Positions 1 through 12,529 of a DNA stretch of 64,000 bases are shown here, piece by piece. Source of the DNA: Phocoena phocoena (Eukaryota; Chordata; Mammalia; Artiodactyla; Phocoenidae); NCBI RefSeq assembly GCF_963924675.1, contig NC_089238.1:22859815-22923814 (forward strand), written 5' to 3'. The translations under genes were made by a program, and so were the position numbers. Positions within the stretch are counted from its first letter, which is position 1; each line of letters begins with the position of its first letter. The notes below the pieces were generated by a model. That model saw only the letters and a program-made list of their open reading frames with translations, was not told the DNA's origin and made no database searches.

Positions 1-68
1 AAGACCCAACTCAGCAAAATAAATAAATTAATTAAATTAAATTAATTTTAAAAAAAAAGAAAAAGTAG

Positions 69-265
69 GGGACTTCCCTGGCGGCCCAGTGGTTAAGACT
101 TCACCTTCCAAAGCAGTGGGTGCAGGTTCGACCCCTGGTCAGGGAGCTAAGATCCCACACACCTCATGGCCAAAAAACCAAAATATAAAACAGAAGCAAT
201 ACTGTAACAAATTCAATAAAGACTAAAAATGGTCCACATCAAAATATCTTTAAAAAAAAGAAAAA
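69..265 (+). mobile_element. CHR-1-type SINE
   Basis: tRNA-derived SINE starting 'gggacttccctggcggcccag', with box-B-like 'ggttcgacccc' and a 3' tail containing 'aataaagactaaaaatggtcc'. Flanked by the duplication agaaaaagtag at 58-68 and 266-276. Confidence 0.9.
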
Positions 266-920
266 AGAAAAAGTAGGATTATCCTTATAGTACAATGGAA
301 AGAAATTTTAGCATGACAGCTGTGCAGCAGACCTAAAATCAGTCTTGATTAGAAGAAATCAGAGGATTTTATGAAAAATATCTTTTAAAGATAAATATAG
401 TTATCATTATATAAACTATATGATTAAGAACTTTAAAGAAAGGCACAGAGATGAAGGTATGTATTTTTTCATCAAAAGGCAAAATAAAAACTATGTTCCA
501 TATATGAATGTACAGCAATTTTAAGTGATTAGCATGTAAGGAACAATGTTTTCTGAAATAACAAAACCAAATCTTCACTGTCAAGTAATTCAGAGTTGAG
601 GATCACTTACTACTGATTAACGTTCAATCATTTTGGGTTTCTAAAAGGTACTGGTGATAATCATTTCCCCATTTTTCTTCCTTAACTACAAAAGTGAGTA
701 TGTCATTTACAGACTTTGCTTATTTATCAGCCTTTCCCTGTTAGAGAATAATTTAAAAATTAGGTTTAATATTTTTATCCCTTTTTCCTTCCCCCAATAA
801 AAAATGGAACTTATTTAATTTTGTTATTTATTTGACTAAGCTTAACCCAAAGTTTATACTCTGAAATTTTATACTGAGAAATTAACAGTTAAATACTAAT
901 AAGCTATTCAAAATTCTTAC

Positions 921-1117
921 AGTTTTTTTTTTGCTGTACGCGGGCCTCTCACTGTTGCGGCCTCTCCCATTGCAGAGCACAGGCTCCGGACGCACAGGCT
1001 CAGCGGCCATGGCTCACGGGCCCAGCCGCTCCACAGCATGTGGGATCTTCCTGGACCGGGGCACGAACCCATGTATCGGCAGGCGGACTCTCAAACACTG
1101 CGCCACCAGGAAAGCCC
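921..1117 (-). mobile_element. CHR-2 SINE
   Basis: Minus-strand CHR-2: poly-T, then 'gctgtacgcgggcctctcactgt', ending 'caccaggaaagccc'. Target duplication caaaattcttac at 909-920 and 1118-1129. Confidence 0.93.
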
Positions 1118-1139
1118 CAAAATTCTTACCGCTTTAAAC

Positions 1140-2155
1140 CTTTTTCTTACCTTTAGCGGAAGTCTTGTATAAACTAGTATCTCAGTTAGATTTTCAGTTT
1201 ACTTTTTCTTTACAGTTTTTATAATGAAAAAATTTTAAAGGTATATCCATTGTTATTAAATGCAAAATAGCACCCTTGATGTCACTAAACCACCCAGAAC
1301 ACCCATTTGGAAAACTAAATTTAAAGATTTGGAACAGAGTTTGTTCTCACCAAAAACTGCTTCTGTCAGTATTTGGTAACTGACCAAATACTTGAATAGA
1401 TTACTACTACAGTACTGAAGGTTTAGGCCACAGTACAGATACTTTCAATTTTAGGAAATACAGTATTTCCTTTAATTTCTTTTTTTTTAAATTTCTTCAA
1501 ATTGACAGATGAAGACTCAACCTCAAGGCTACTTTTTAAACTCTCAGTCAACCATTCAATTTAGAAATGAAATCCTACATGAACAACATAGTCAATTTTT
1601 AAAAATTTATCTCCATTTAATATTGACCCCCTAAAAAGGATAAAAGAAACAATACTACATTCCTAACTCATTTAGAAAGCAATCAAAGAATAATTAATTG
1701 CCTTGAGATTCTATGCACTTGTACAAAACACTGAGCATTAATACAGCTTTATTTGTAACACTCATCTTTTCCTCTCACCGAAATTAATATATTTTTACAA
1801 TTTAAAATTAACTTCCATAATAGATTTTATTTATCTATATTTTCAGCTAGCAAAGTTCTATATTGTTCTAGCGTCCCACCTCCCTATTTTCATGTATGTT
1901 ATGAAGATATAAAGATGATTAGTATATTTGCAAAATGTGAGTTTTCAACATTTCAAATCTAGATAAATCTATGACTTAACAGATTATTTTCCTCCTGCAT
2001 GTCACACAAAGTTACAATAATTAAATAAGAGGTTTCAACCCACTGAAATTTCAAATAATCTTTTATAGCTTTGATTTTAAGATAAGTGCAATCTGAGCTT
2101 TAAAGATGTTTCTTTTTTGTTTTAAATGTTTAATTATGCAAATAAAAGTCTTCCT
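1140..2155. other. AT-rich intronic sequence, nothing recognised
   Basis: About 1 kb of AT-rich sequence to the left of exon 2, presumably intron 2 of C16orf87. I found no exon, RNA gene or clear repeat on either strand; in particular no match to the Arg/Lys-rich third exon expected from the human protein. Confidence 0.5.
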
Positions 2156-2157
2156 TG

Positions 2158-2545
2158 GGGACTTCCCTGGTGGTGCAGTGGTTAAGAATCCGCCTGCCAA
2201 TGCAGGGGACATGGGTTCGAGCCCTGGTCCGGGAAGATCCCACGTGCCGTGGAGCAACTAAGCCCATGCGCCACAACTACTGAGCCTGCACTCTAGGGCC
2301 TGTGCATGCTGCAACTACTGAGCCTGCATGCCGCAACTACTGAGCCTACATGCCACAACTACTGAAGCCCGCATGCCTAGAGCCCATGTTCCACAACGAG
2401 AAGCCACCACAATAAGAAGTCCGCACACAGCAATGAAGAGTAGCTCCCGCTCGCTGCAACTAGACAAAGGCCGTGTGCAGCAATGAAGACCCAATGCAGC
2501 CAGAAAAAAATTTTTTTTTTTTTCAGAAAAAATTTTTAAAAAGAA
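2158..2545 (+). mobile_element. Long CHR-2-type SINE
   Basis: Begins 'ggggacttccctggtggtgcag', with internal 'caactactgagcctgc' repeats and an ending 'gaagacccaatgcagccag' plus A/T tail. This is the longer, older subfamily also seen at 6590, 9972, 19107 and elsewhere. Confidence 0.9.
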
Positions 2546-2819
2546 ATTTAATTGTAAAAATTAGTATTTATTGAGTACCTATAACATACCAAGCTTTCTT
2601 TATGTTAGACATTTTCATATACACTTCCTCTACACTTCAATCCTCTAAGTTGGTACTATAAACCTACATAAACACAAGTAAACAGCAGCTGCCCCTGGAG
2701 GTTAATTAACCTGTTAGAGAGTGTCCAAACTGGAATCTGAATCTGAAGCCAGATCTTCATATAATATATAACAACATATAGTACATGGCTGTACTATACC
2801 AAACTGATTTCCAGGCTTT

Positions 2820-4690
2820 CAGTACTCTTAATCCTTCTTAAAACCCTTTCCTCCTTTTGTTCTACAGCACAGTCTATCCCTGATATTTCTCTGTCCTTTC
2901 TATTCTTTGTCTTGCTGGTTCTTCTTCCTCCTCCCTAGGATTTCTAGGCTTCAATGTTTCATCTTCACTTCAAGGTCGCAAGTCTAAACGTAAAATAATA
3001 ATGAACTGCTTCTCACTCATCACACTGACTTATGTAACACCACCTCTGTTGGCTGTTCTCCTGCGGCTGACATTTCTTCTCAGCTGACATGACCTCCCTA
3101 CCCACTTCTACCCTTTAAGATTGGAGTCTGCCAGAGTTCAGTCCCTGAACCTGCTTCCTCTTCCTACCCTATAGACTCTATAGAACTGGCTCATCCATTT
3201 CCATGATATCAACAACCATGATGATTCAAACCTTTCTCTCCGGCTGAGGCTATTCCCTGAGCTTCAGACTGTATGTCCAACTGGGAAAAAAAAAAAAAAA
3301 AAAATCCACACGGATGATATTTCACAACTATATCCAAACATAGTTTCTTCATCTTTCCCTCAAAACTTGTCTTCCCTTTTATCTTCCCTTTCTAACCAGT
3401 AATCCCAGTCAGAAATCTGGAAGTCATTCTAAAGTCTTCCCTTTCCTTCAAATGATTCTAAATTCTTAACACTTGTAGCATCTGTCCCTTTTCTCTGTCC
3501 TCATTTACATTTCTTCCTTACCTCATTTCTCACCTGAATTGTTGGTATATAGAAGGGTCTCAAAAATATTTGTTGAGTGAAAAACTAATAAACACAATTG
3601 TCCCACTAATAGCATGGACAATGTCTTATTCATTTTGGAGCCTCAGAACTGAGTTGACATGCCACCCCAGCAAATCTACTGAATGAATCATTCCAAGGTT
3701 CCCATACCCAAATCATACTCTTAGGAAACAAGAATGAGGAATTGATTTTTAACAGTTCTCTGGATGACTCCTATATAACCAATCCAGCAACAGCCTTTAA
3801 GAGCTAATGAATTAATAGTAAGTCCATTACCATGTTGAAAGGGAGCAAACTCAGAGGCAGAAATGGAATTAAAACTGCTTTCCTCCCATCTCTCCACAGA
3901 CCTAGGATAAACAGACCTCTCACAGACATAAATATATGTAATTCTTGAATCATCTCCTACTATAACCATTCTTTGCTTAACTCGGCATCCTCACTCAGTT
4001 AACATACTGCAAAAGCTCACTTCCACCTTGTAACCCCACAAACTATTCTCTAGACAGAAGTCAGAATGATCTTTCTAAAAGGCAAATCAGAGCATGCCAC
4101 CCTCCCCTCACCTCATTGCACATCCCAGGGATAGTTTCTCCTCACATTGTAAGAACAAAAACCAAAATCTTACTCTAGTTTACAAAGCCTTAAATAAATA
4201 ATCTGGCCTCTGCTTATCCCTCTGGCCTCATATCGAACACTCTCCTGGTTTTACTGTCTACACTGCAACCACGCTGGCCTTTTTGTTCCTAAAACATACC
4301 AAAATTTAACAACCTTAAAATTTTTGCATTTGCTATTTCATCTGTCAAGAATGGTCTTCTTCCTGATCTTATCATGGCTACTACCCCCCTGTTCCTATTC
4401 AGCCTCAGCCTAAAATGTCACCTCTCAGAGAAGCTTCCAAACCACTCAATCAAAAGTAGCCTTCCAGTCACACACCTCAGCACTCTATTTTAATTTCTTA
4501 CAAGGCGTTTATTCACAAGTTGATATTCTCCCTGTTTATCTGTTCTCTATTTCCTGCCTACAAGAATGCATTAAGCTCCATGACAGCAGTGAACCCGCCT
4601 TGATAGTAAATTCATTCATTACTTTAGGCCCAAGGCTTAGAACAGTCCTAGCATACAGCAGGTGCTCATATATACACTTGCAATCAATCT
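2820..4690 (+). mobile_element. Ancient LINE fragments, L2 3' end at right
   Basis: Decayed mammalian-wide repeat sequence. From about 4040 it follows the L2 3' pattern (gtcagaatgatctttctaaaa, then caaatcagagcatgccac, later gcttagaacagtcctagcatacagcaggtgctcat). The part from 2820 to 3560 resembles an older LINE 3' region that I cannot name. The block from 4311 on is shared with copy B at 32171, so it predates the duplication. Confidence 0.6.
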
Positions 4691-4984
4691 ACTCTTATTT
4701 GGGGATCATGAACATATAAAGTTCTGACTTTATCAAAGAACAAATAACAACATTTCATTTCTTAATAAATATATCTGCTGAACAAATCCAATTTGTCTAT
4801 ATTAATGGGAAGGTAAAATTCAAACAAAAAAATTTTTAGATATTCTATATCAGGGAATTACAAAAAATAACCAATGTATCTAAAAATTATATTCACACCA
4901 AAATCAGGTTATATTTTTTCAGTCACCAGTTTAAAAAAAAAAACAAAAACCTACTTTAAAGTTGTTACACATTGTACCAGCACT

Positions 4985-5410
4985 ATGAGAGGAAAAACCA
5001 AAATGTCCATCAAGCAGTAAACAGATAAACAAATTGTGGCATATCCACACAAAGAATACTATTAAGCAATAAAAAGGAATGAATTCTTATTGATATACAC
5101 AACAATATGGCCGAATCTTAAATTATGCTCAGTGAAAGAAGTCAGGCAATAAAGATTACATACTGTATGATTCCATTTATATAATGTAAAGTTCTAAAAT
5201 AGTGACAGAAAGCAGATCAGTGGTTATCTGGGGGAGTGGGAAACAAGATGGAAAGATTACAAAGGGGAACTAGAGAGCTTATGGGAATGATGGACATGTT
5301 CATTATCTTGACTGTGGTGACTGATTGGTGTAAACACATGACAAAACTTATCAAACATACACTTTAAATATGCACAATTTACTGGAAGTCAATTATATCT
5401 TTAGTAAACA
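4985..5410 (+). mobile_element. L1 3' end fragment
   Basis: L1 3' UTR-type wording: 'aaaatgtccatcaagcagtaaac', 'ataaaaaggaatgaattctta', 'tactgtatgattccatttat'. No target duplication found; old copy. Confidence 0.8.
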
Positions 5411-5724
5411 TTTAAATTTTTTTTAAAAAAATCAGATTAGGTCACTCCCTTGCTTAAAACCCTTCAATGGCTCTCCATACTCCAAAAATAAAAAATAGAA
5501 AATTTGTTACAAGCGTTATCAGCATTACAAGGGGGTTAACATTTAAATAGAATGAACGGCATACTAATGTCATAAGCTGATTTCCAATAGCTAATAAAAA
5601 CCAAACACATACTTCAATAGACTTTAATTTTTAACTTCAACAAAAATTGAATAGTAAATTCACAAAAATTAATTTTAAATTTCTACATCAAAAAGCTAAA
5701 AATGTGGTAAACTCTCACAATTAC

Positions 5725-5821
5725 CTGTAGAAGATGGTGATTTTTCTGGGTGTTTTGCATTTAAAAGTTTTCTGCTAATAAATATGTAACCACAGGGACA
5801 TGATTTACATGCAACAGGAAC
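5725..5821 (-). CDS. C16orf87: C16orf87 coding exon 2 (copy A)
   Basis: Second coding exon, 97 bases. On the minus strand a TCTACAG acceptor is followed by codons for [14 protein letters not shown] and then a basic, serine-rich stretch ending near KSPSST. The donor is GTAATT. CKSCPCG supplies the second cysteine cluster of the zinc ribbon begun in exon 1, and all cysteines are present. The exon ends in phase 1. The next exon (the human protein continues with an Arg/Lys-rich region) was not found between 1 and 5724, so the gene continues beyond the left edge. Intron 1 here is about 6.1 kb. The reading frame is intact and matches the human protein closely as I remember it, so this looks like the functional copy. 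Confidence 0.92.
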
Positions 5822-5824
5822 CTG

Positions 5825-6585
5825 TAGACAAAAAAAAGAAACAATTTATTATTACTATTTTTCTGTTCTTAAACTTCTCAGTGTTTATGTACTCTCCTAA
5901 ACTGAATGATAAATTACTTGAAGTAGGAATCGTGGATTTATTTAAACCCCACCTCCTGACAACAAATTATGAGATGGGTATTGTGTCCTCTAAATCTTCA
6001 CATTCTAGTAACACACTACAATAACCATGAATGTAGCAAATGCATGGTAAACATGTGCTGATGTGAGTGAACAACAGAAAACCACAATAGGGTCAGAGCC
6101 AAGGAAAATATATGGGGGAAAAGGTAGCATTTCCTAAAATATTAGTTTGAAAGCAGTTTATATAGAATAAATTGGAAAAGGGGGCATGATTGGGAAATCA
6201 TTAAAGTAATCCCAGCATAATATTATGGGCCCCACTGGAATAGTGAGAATGGAAATGGAGAGAAGGTAGATCTACAAGACATTTCAAAAGGGTAAAGAAC
6301 TGAAAACAACCCAGGTTCCAACATGAGCAGGTAAGATGCCGATTACTACCAATAGAAAAAAAAAAAGTTTACAACAACCCGTTTGAGGGGCAAAAGTGTT
6401 GTACTAACAAAAGAGAATGTGGGACAAAGCAGGAGTTGAGATCTAGTATCTTACAGTCTCAGCTCCAGGAAGGACGTCGGATAAAACACAAGCTCTTCAG
6501 GCTTCTGTTTCTAAATCTGTAAACTATTTTTACAAGTGTCTCCTTTCTCCATTTCAAGTCTGTCAATATTTTTCTAAAGCCAAAT
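5825..6585. other. Intron 1 of copy A, unique sequence
   Basis: Sequence just upstream of exon 2 in transcription terms. The first few hundred bases are recognisably matched by 33115-33800 in copy B ('gtgtttatgt', 'actcctcaaaaattat'-type words). No other feature seen. Confidence 0.5.
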
Positions 6586-6589
6586 GTTA

Positions 6590-6940
6590 GGGACTTCCCT
6601 GGTGGCACAGTGGTTAAGAATCTGCCTGCCCATGCAGGGGACATGGGTTTGAGCCCTGGTCTGGGAAGATCCCACATGCCGTGGAGCAACTAAGCCCATG
6701 TGCCACAACTACTGAGCTTGTGCTCTAGAGCCTGCAAGCCACAACTACTGAACCCGTGTGCCACAACTACTGAAGCCCGAGCGCCTAAAGCCAGTGCTCT
6801 GCAACAAGAGAAGCCACCGCAATGAGAAGCTCACACATGGCCATGAAGAGTAGCCCCTGCTCACCGCAACTAGAGAAAGCCCGCATGCAGCAACGAAGAC
6901 CCAACGCAGCCAAAAATAATAAATAAATAAATTTATAAAA
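6590..6940 (+). mobile_element. Long CHR-2-type SINE
   Basis: 'gggacttccctggtggcacag' head and '(aata)n' tail. Diverged target duplication ccaaatgtta (6581) and ccaaatatta (6941). Confidence 0.9.
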
Positions 6941-7379
6941 CCAAATATTACTGAAAATCATTGAAAAAAGCTTTAGCTTTTCCTCCACAATTGTTTCACT
7001 AATATTAACCTTAATGATCCTTGGACTCAGGGCACATTCACTGAAAAGCAGAAATTAATCTCAACAAAAAGTACTCACAGAATACTAATTACAATTCCCT
7101 TTGTAAGATAAGTTCCATTTGCCCACTGTCCTGCTTATGTAAAAGTTTAATCACTACTATAAAGCTTTCATCCATTTATGTAGAGAATGCCTCATGTTCT
7201 AGAATATAAATATGTGATCTAAATAAGCTAAATCAGAATTCTGGCAGAATTCCTTTTCTTTGCATAAAAATACTGAACAAAGAATTCTAGTTTGTATTTA
7301 TGAAAAATAACAATGAATCTATAAAAATAATCAAACTCCAGGTATGTCTAACAGCTTGCTTTATCAAGAATGTAACGAG

Positions 7380-7587
7380 GGCTTCCCTGGTGGCGCAGTG
7401 GTTGAGAGTCCCCCTGCCGATGCAGGGCACACGGGTTCGTGCCCCAGTCCGGGAAGATCCCACATGCCGCAGAGCGGCTAGACCCGTGAGCCATGGCCGC
7501 TGAGCCTGCGTGCCCGGAGCCTGTGCTCCTTAACAGCAGAGGCCACAACAGCGAGAGGCCCGCGCACCGCAAAAAAAAAAAAAAAAA
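7380..7587 (+). mobile_element. CHR-2 SINE, young
   Basis: Full CHR-2 from 'ggcttccctggtggcgcagtg' to a pure poly-A. Perfect 14-base target duplication aagaatgtaacgag at 7366-7379 and 7588-7601. No matching insertion in copy B, so it inserted after the duplication. Confidence 0.95.
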
Positions 7588-7601
7588 AAGAATGTAACGA
7601 G

Positions 7602-9290
7602 ATTCTTCCAAACCATGACAGAAAATGTAATGTTACATTTCTTAATAGTGTAAAATCTGCCTAAAATAGGTATGTTTTGTCATTTTAAAAATTTCACATC
7701 TTCAGAGAAACCAAGCTCAAAGGTACTGACTCATTTCCTTTATACCTAAAACACATCATTAACGGCATCCACAGCAATATAAATTGTTTTAAGTTAATGC
7801 TACCCAAAAAAACACAGAACGTGATGTTCTTATTCAACATACCCTTTGCTACTCAACAACCATTTTCTTTCAGCTATTGAAACTCAACAAATTGAAATTT
7901 AATTGTCTTATACACAAAAAAATTATATCAACCCATGTCCAGAATTAACAGTGTGCTACAGTTAGATGAGAAATGTACATTCGGCTTTGGGATGACTAAT
8001 TCAATTGACAGGCTGATTTACATCCCTTAATGAAAGTGTCTTATGCTCAAGGAACATTCATGCGCCTGAGCTAAGTCACCCTAAGGTCCTTTTGAAAATG
8101 TAAAGTTCCTTCCCCTCACACCAACCCTGAAGAAAACCCAACTAACCACTACCACAATACAGATCCTGTAAAAAGAATTATTAAATGAGGTAGACAACTT
8201 CAGTTATATTAATCTCTTTAAATTATTGTATAATTTGGATTTTAAACAAACACCTAAACTTCCATGAAATTTCAGTTGTAATGCCAAAGACAACAGTAAT
8301 GAAAGTTCTAATGCTATATTTGCAGGATTTTAAAATGCAAGGAAAAAACTTTGAAGTGTTGTTTACTGATGGCTTGTGAATCAATTTATTCCTTGAAAAA
8401 TAGGTATTTAGATTGTAGGCATGTTTTACAAGTAAGACAGGCTTAAAAAAACAACTGCAAAAAACAAAATCCTGACCCTATATTGTTTCACTGACTTCAA
8501 AAAGCTCAAAAATAACCACAATACAGAGAATCCATCTATACTCTTTGTTGCTAAGAGCATCAAAGTTACGTACAGCGGACATATTTGCTAAATGTCACAT
8601 AAAATTTCCTAACATTTTTTCCTAAAAGGGGGAAAAAGCTGATGTAATAAAGAAAAAAAAAAAAAAAGCAAAAACAGAAACATACACCAGAGATCCCAGA
8701 AAAATAATAACAATCCTGACTACTACTACACTCAAAATGGCTCAGTAACTTGAGTTAGTGGATGTGAAACCCGTTGAAAATGAAAAGTATTGTGGTTTAG
8801 ATGTTTCAGAACTATATTTTCAAATGGGGGAATGTAAAAGGGGACGTAATAAAGCAACTGAAAATCTAGGTCTTTCTTGTTTGCTGATCTCTGTACCTGT
8901 TTTTAAACTTACACATAGACAGAACTTATGTAAATCTACTCAACTGAGGCAATCTCCTCAAACTTTAAAGATTTTATATTTATGTTTATAAACTATATCT
9001 AAATTCTAATTTAATATTCATCAGGCAACTTAGAATAACAGCAGTATTCTAAAGCTTTTTTTAAAAATGGCTTTCTGGATTCTAATTTTTTTCTCATTTA
9101 TAAGAAACTGTACTTTCAAATAACTAGAAAACTAAAATTAATCTATTATTTTCTTCAATTGAGTTACTTTTAGTAAAAGATAAATCGCTTTTAAGAATCA
9201 CCAAAAGTTTGAATTAGTCACCATGTATGTTATCTTCTCTTAAGTATTTAGAATAAAGAACACTACAAACCAACATTTTAAATTATGTTG
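7602..9290. other. Intron 1 of copy A, unique sequence
   Basis: No gene or RNA seen. Parts are matched by 37740-38460 and 39890-40210 of copy B (for example 'actttaaagattttatat'), which shows this is conserved duplicated intron rather than inserted repeat. Confidence 0.55.
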
Positions 9291-9296
9291 TTGTGG

Positions 9297-9600
9297 CCTG
9301 TTATGGAATGAATTGTGTCTCCACCCCGCAAAAACACCCCAGCAACAAATTCGTATGTTGAAGCTCCAACCCCCCAACGTGATAGTATTATTTGGAGATG
9401 AGATAATTAGGTTTAGATGAGGTCATGAGGGTGGAGCCCTCAGGATGGCATTAGTGTCCCTGCAAGAGACACCAGAAAGCTCTCTTTTCTGCCAGGATCT
9501 TGGGACTTCCAGCCTCCAGAACTGTGACAAAATAAATTACTGTTGTTTGAGCCACCCAATCTACAGTATTTTGTTATGGCAGCTGGAGTGGAGGTTGTGT
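9297..9600 (+). mobile_element. MLT1-type (MaLR) LTR fossil
   Basis: Carries the typical head 'tgttatggaatgaattgtgtc' and tail 'gcctccagaactgtgacaaaataaa' followed by 'ttactgttgtttgagccacc'. Ancient mammalian-wide LTR. Confidence 0.75.
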
Positions 9601-9971
9601 GTGTAACAACAAAACAGAATGTGATATTTCCAAATAAAATGCTGATCACGTTTTGTCGAATAGTTACAGGGACTCCTACAAGTTTACTATCCTTTCCTCT
9701 TTTTTTAACAAGGATATTAAAAACAGGTTATTTTCCCCAAAAGGTTACTGTATGCCAAATACAACAAGGTCAGGATTTGCAATAACTGATGCCCTACAGA
9801 AACTGGAATGCATAATGCATACCATGTAAACCTTATACTTCTGCACAATTAAACGGAACAAATGGAAATGATTTAAATATTGAAATAATCTTCAACAAGG
9901 AGACTTAAATAGAAAAGTCCAACTTTTTCAGAATTTAACAAATTTAGTTTAATGGTAAGAATGGAAATTTA

Positions 9972-10293
9972 GGACTTCTCTGGTGGCGCAGTGGTTAAGA
10001 ATCCGCCTGCCTATTCAGGGGACACAGGTTCGAGCCCTGGTCCGGGAAGATCCCACATGCCGCGAAGCAACTAAGCCCGCGCACCACAACTACTGTGTGT
10101 GCGCTCTACAGCTCGCGAGCCACAACTACTGAAGCCCTCGCGCGTAGAGCCCGTGCTCCACAACAAGAGAAGCCACCGCAATAAGAAGCCCGTGCACCGC
10201 AATGAAGAGTAGCCCCCGCTGGCCGCAACTAGGGAAAGCCCCACGCGCAGTAACAAAGACCCAACGCAAACAAAAATTTTAAAAGAAAAGAAA
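9972..10293 (+). mobile_element. Long CHR-2-type SINE
   Basis: 'ggacttctctggtggcgcagtgg' to 'gacccaacgcaaacaaaaa'. Target duplication ggaaattta at 9963-9971 and 10294-10302. Confidence 0.92.
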
Positions 10294-10534
10294 GGAAATT
10301 TAACTCTGTTTTGGAAAATATGGCTAAATTGTTTTTAGAATGCATACTCAATAAACTCAAACAATCAATAAACCGTAATTCTCCTTGCACAGTCTTCCTC
10401 TGATCAGCATATCTATCATTGCCCATAAAAGATACTGAATAAAACATGTAACATTTTCTGTTAAAAGATTTGATCAACCTTTAAGCTTGCTCCTTAAAGT
10501 ATGCACTAAAATCTGCTTATTAAAAAAGTCTTCA

Positions 10535-10724
10535 GGGCTTCCCTGGTGGCGCAGTGGTTGAGAGTCCGCCTGCCGATGCAGGGGACGCCGGTTCGTGCCC
10601 CGGTCCGGGAAGATCCCACATGCCGCGGGAGCGGCTGGGCCCGTGAGCCATGGCCGCTGAGCCTGCGCTCCGCAACGGGAGAGGCCACAACCGTGAGAGG
10701 CCCGCGTACCGCAAAAAAAAAAAA
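10535..10724 (+). mobile_element. CHR-2 SINE, young
   Basis: 'gggcttccctggtggcgcag' to poly-A, slightly shortened after 'gagcctgcg'. Target duplication ending agtcttca at 10527-10534 and 10725-10732. Absent at the matching point of copy B (about 41290). Confidence 0.93.
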
Positions 10725-11279
10725 AGTCTTCATCCATTTCAAATTACTCCTGATTTTAAAAAAAGGAGAGAATGAAAAAGGGAGAAGAGGTAATCATTTT
10801 GAAAAAATCCTCTCAGTGGAAAAGAAAAAAACACACCCAGATCTGCATGTTGGCGTGAAATAGGGCCCTTACTAATGCTTTTAACCGAGTCTTAACTCAT
10901 TCGATTATAAGGTTTAGAGGAACTTCTATTATTCTAGTAAAAAATGAGGCATCCTTAAACTAAAACGGTAAGATGAGATTTTTTTAACTTACAGCTATGA
11001 CACCATTAATTCTGTGTAGAAAGCAGTCATTTAAAATTCATAAAACCACATATATATATTTTAGAAGATCTGGAAGCAGAAAACGCCGAATTTTTACAGT
11101 GGATACCGCGGCGAGTAGGGGCAAGTGAGGAGCGCTCAGGAAGGGCTTCAATGGGGGCGTCATTCAATAACGTTCCATTTAAAACAATGTACAGAAAGGA
11201 TTCACGATTATTTACGTCAAAAATATAATAAATATATTTAAGAGAAAAAATCTCCATATTTCGCCAAAACTTAAAACTG

Positions 11280-12440
11280 TTACACTGCGGGCCTGTCTGT
11301 CACATTTAAGCATCCGCCCAGGTCGCGGGGGGACAGTTTTGGGGGTCCACCGTACACATCTGAAACGGGAACAAAGCAACCCAGCTTGGCAGAAGGCGGA
11401 TTTCGGAGCCAGGAGCCCAGACTCAGAGTTGACACATCGGGGATTCTCTTCGGGGAAGAAGGGGGCTGAGGAACCGAACTCGTCCACTTGGGCTGCTGCC
11501 CCACACTCCTGCCGCTGTCACCGGAGCCGGACAGGCGATTCTGGGAGGGTCCGAACAGGGCGCCCCGTCAGCTCACGATAAATCCACGCCCCCTCTCACG
11601 CGGCTGGCCACAGGGCAAGATACTCGCCCGTCTGACCGCCGCCAGGTGGGCACCGGCCGGGCCGCGGCCCCGGGCGCTTCCCCGGCAACCCCTGGGCTCT
11701 ATCCGGCCGATTGCGGGCTCCCATGATGGCCAGAGCTCAAGGGCCGGCCCACACGCTCAGCCGCTGGGACCCCGGCGAGGCGGCCTCTCCACAACCAGCG
11801 GCCGCCGGCAACGGACGCCCGCCCGCGCGCACCCGCCCCACCGGCCCGTGTGCGCGGTGTCCGGCCCCCGGCGCCCACCTGTTGGTCGCACTCGGGGCAT
11901 GATTTGGTGGCCATCTTCACTTTCTTGGCTCGAGTTGCAGACATGCTCCTCTCTGGTGGCAGCGGCGGCTACGGCAGTAGCGGCGGCGGCGGCAGCGGCG
12001 GCGGCGGCGGCGGCCCGGGCTCCGCCCCTCGTACTTCAGCAGCCCAGCCTCCGCCCGTCGGTCCCCGCAGGCCCGAGTGAGGCTCTGAAGAGCGCGCGCG
12101 CGCGCGCGTGCGCGAGCTCGCGCGGAGCCTGCGTGCTGAGGGGGCGGGGCGCGGCGTGCGCGGGCTCCGAGGGACCGCGGGACACGCCCCCACCCGCGCC
12201 GCTCCGGTCCTCTAGGGCGTATCGATTCTCACGAGAGGAGACCGACTGGCTCGTCCGGCGGGACGATGGACACGCCCTCTCTGGGCCAGACGAACGGCGT
12301 GGAGGCGTGGTTTGGCCGGGACTCGGCAGTAACGGGCGTCAGGTTCGACCAACGAATGCACAGACAGGGCGGGTCGTGGTGCTGAGCCCGCCCCCTCCCC
12401 CGGAGGAAGGAGAACGTGAGTGAAAAAGGCGGTGGGAGGC
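11280..12440. promoter_or_regulatory. C16orf87: CpG-island promoter of C16orf87 (copy A)
   Basis: This GC-rich, CpG-dense stretch covers exon 1, the 5' leader and the first part of intron 1, against an AT-rich background. It holds a Sp1-type GC box (gggggcggggcg near 12140), a CGCG-rich run at about 12091-12113, and TCTCACGAGA at 12227-12236, one CpG-decay step from the TCTCGCGAGA core-promoter element. No TATA box is evident, as is usual for such promoters. The transcription start was not located; it is probably within a few hundred bases above 11944. Confidence 0.8.
11879..11944 (-). CDS. C16orf87: C16orf87 coding exon 1 (copy A)
   Basis: First coding exon of the UPF0547 zinc-ribbon protein C16orf87. 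The minus strand reads from an ATG at 11944 through 22 codons, starting [10 protein letters not shown] and ending CPECDQQ, then a GTGGGC donor (the GT lies at 11878-11877). The exon ends in phase 0 and joins exon 2, which begins with Val-Pro-Val-Ala-Cys. The CPEC pair is the first half of a predicted zinc ribbon. The human protein is about 154 residues, so this exon supplies roughly one seventh. Its function is poorly known; proteomic work has linked it to HDAC1/2-containing complexes (recalled, not shown here). The start has A at -3 and sits in a CpG island, as expected for a housekeeping gene. A reading frame continuing past the donor is intronic and not real. Confidence 0.93.
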
Positions 12441-12529
12441 AGAGGGCTTGGCACAGATCCTGCCGTTTGATAAACTTCAGTAAATGTTAGCGAGTCTAAT
12501 CATTGAGGAATTGTAATAGACATCTGATG

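Noticed and set aside
60..160. tRNA-like box A and box B in many places
   Set aside because: All belong to tRNA-derived SINE heads; no stand-alone tRNA gene was seen.
2290..2365. Short tandem 'caactactgagcctgc' units that could look like a CRISPR-type or satellite array
   Set aside because: They are the normal internal repeats of the long CHR-2-type SINE and recur in every copy.
1..5700. Possible exon 3 or 4 of C16orf87
   Set aside because: Searched by eye on the minus strand for the Arg/Lys-rich and C-terminal regions; no match, so they probably lie left of the window.
11488..12423. 311-codon plus-strand frame across the CpG island
   Set aside because: It runs antisense to exon 1 and the promoter of C16orf87, is Ala/Pro/Arg-rich from GC content, and has no family features.
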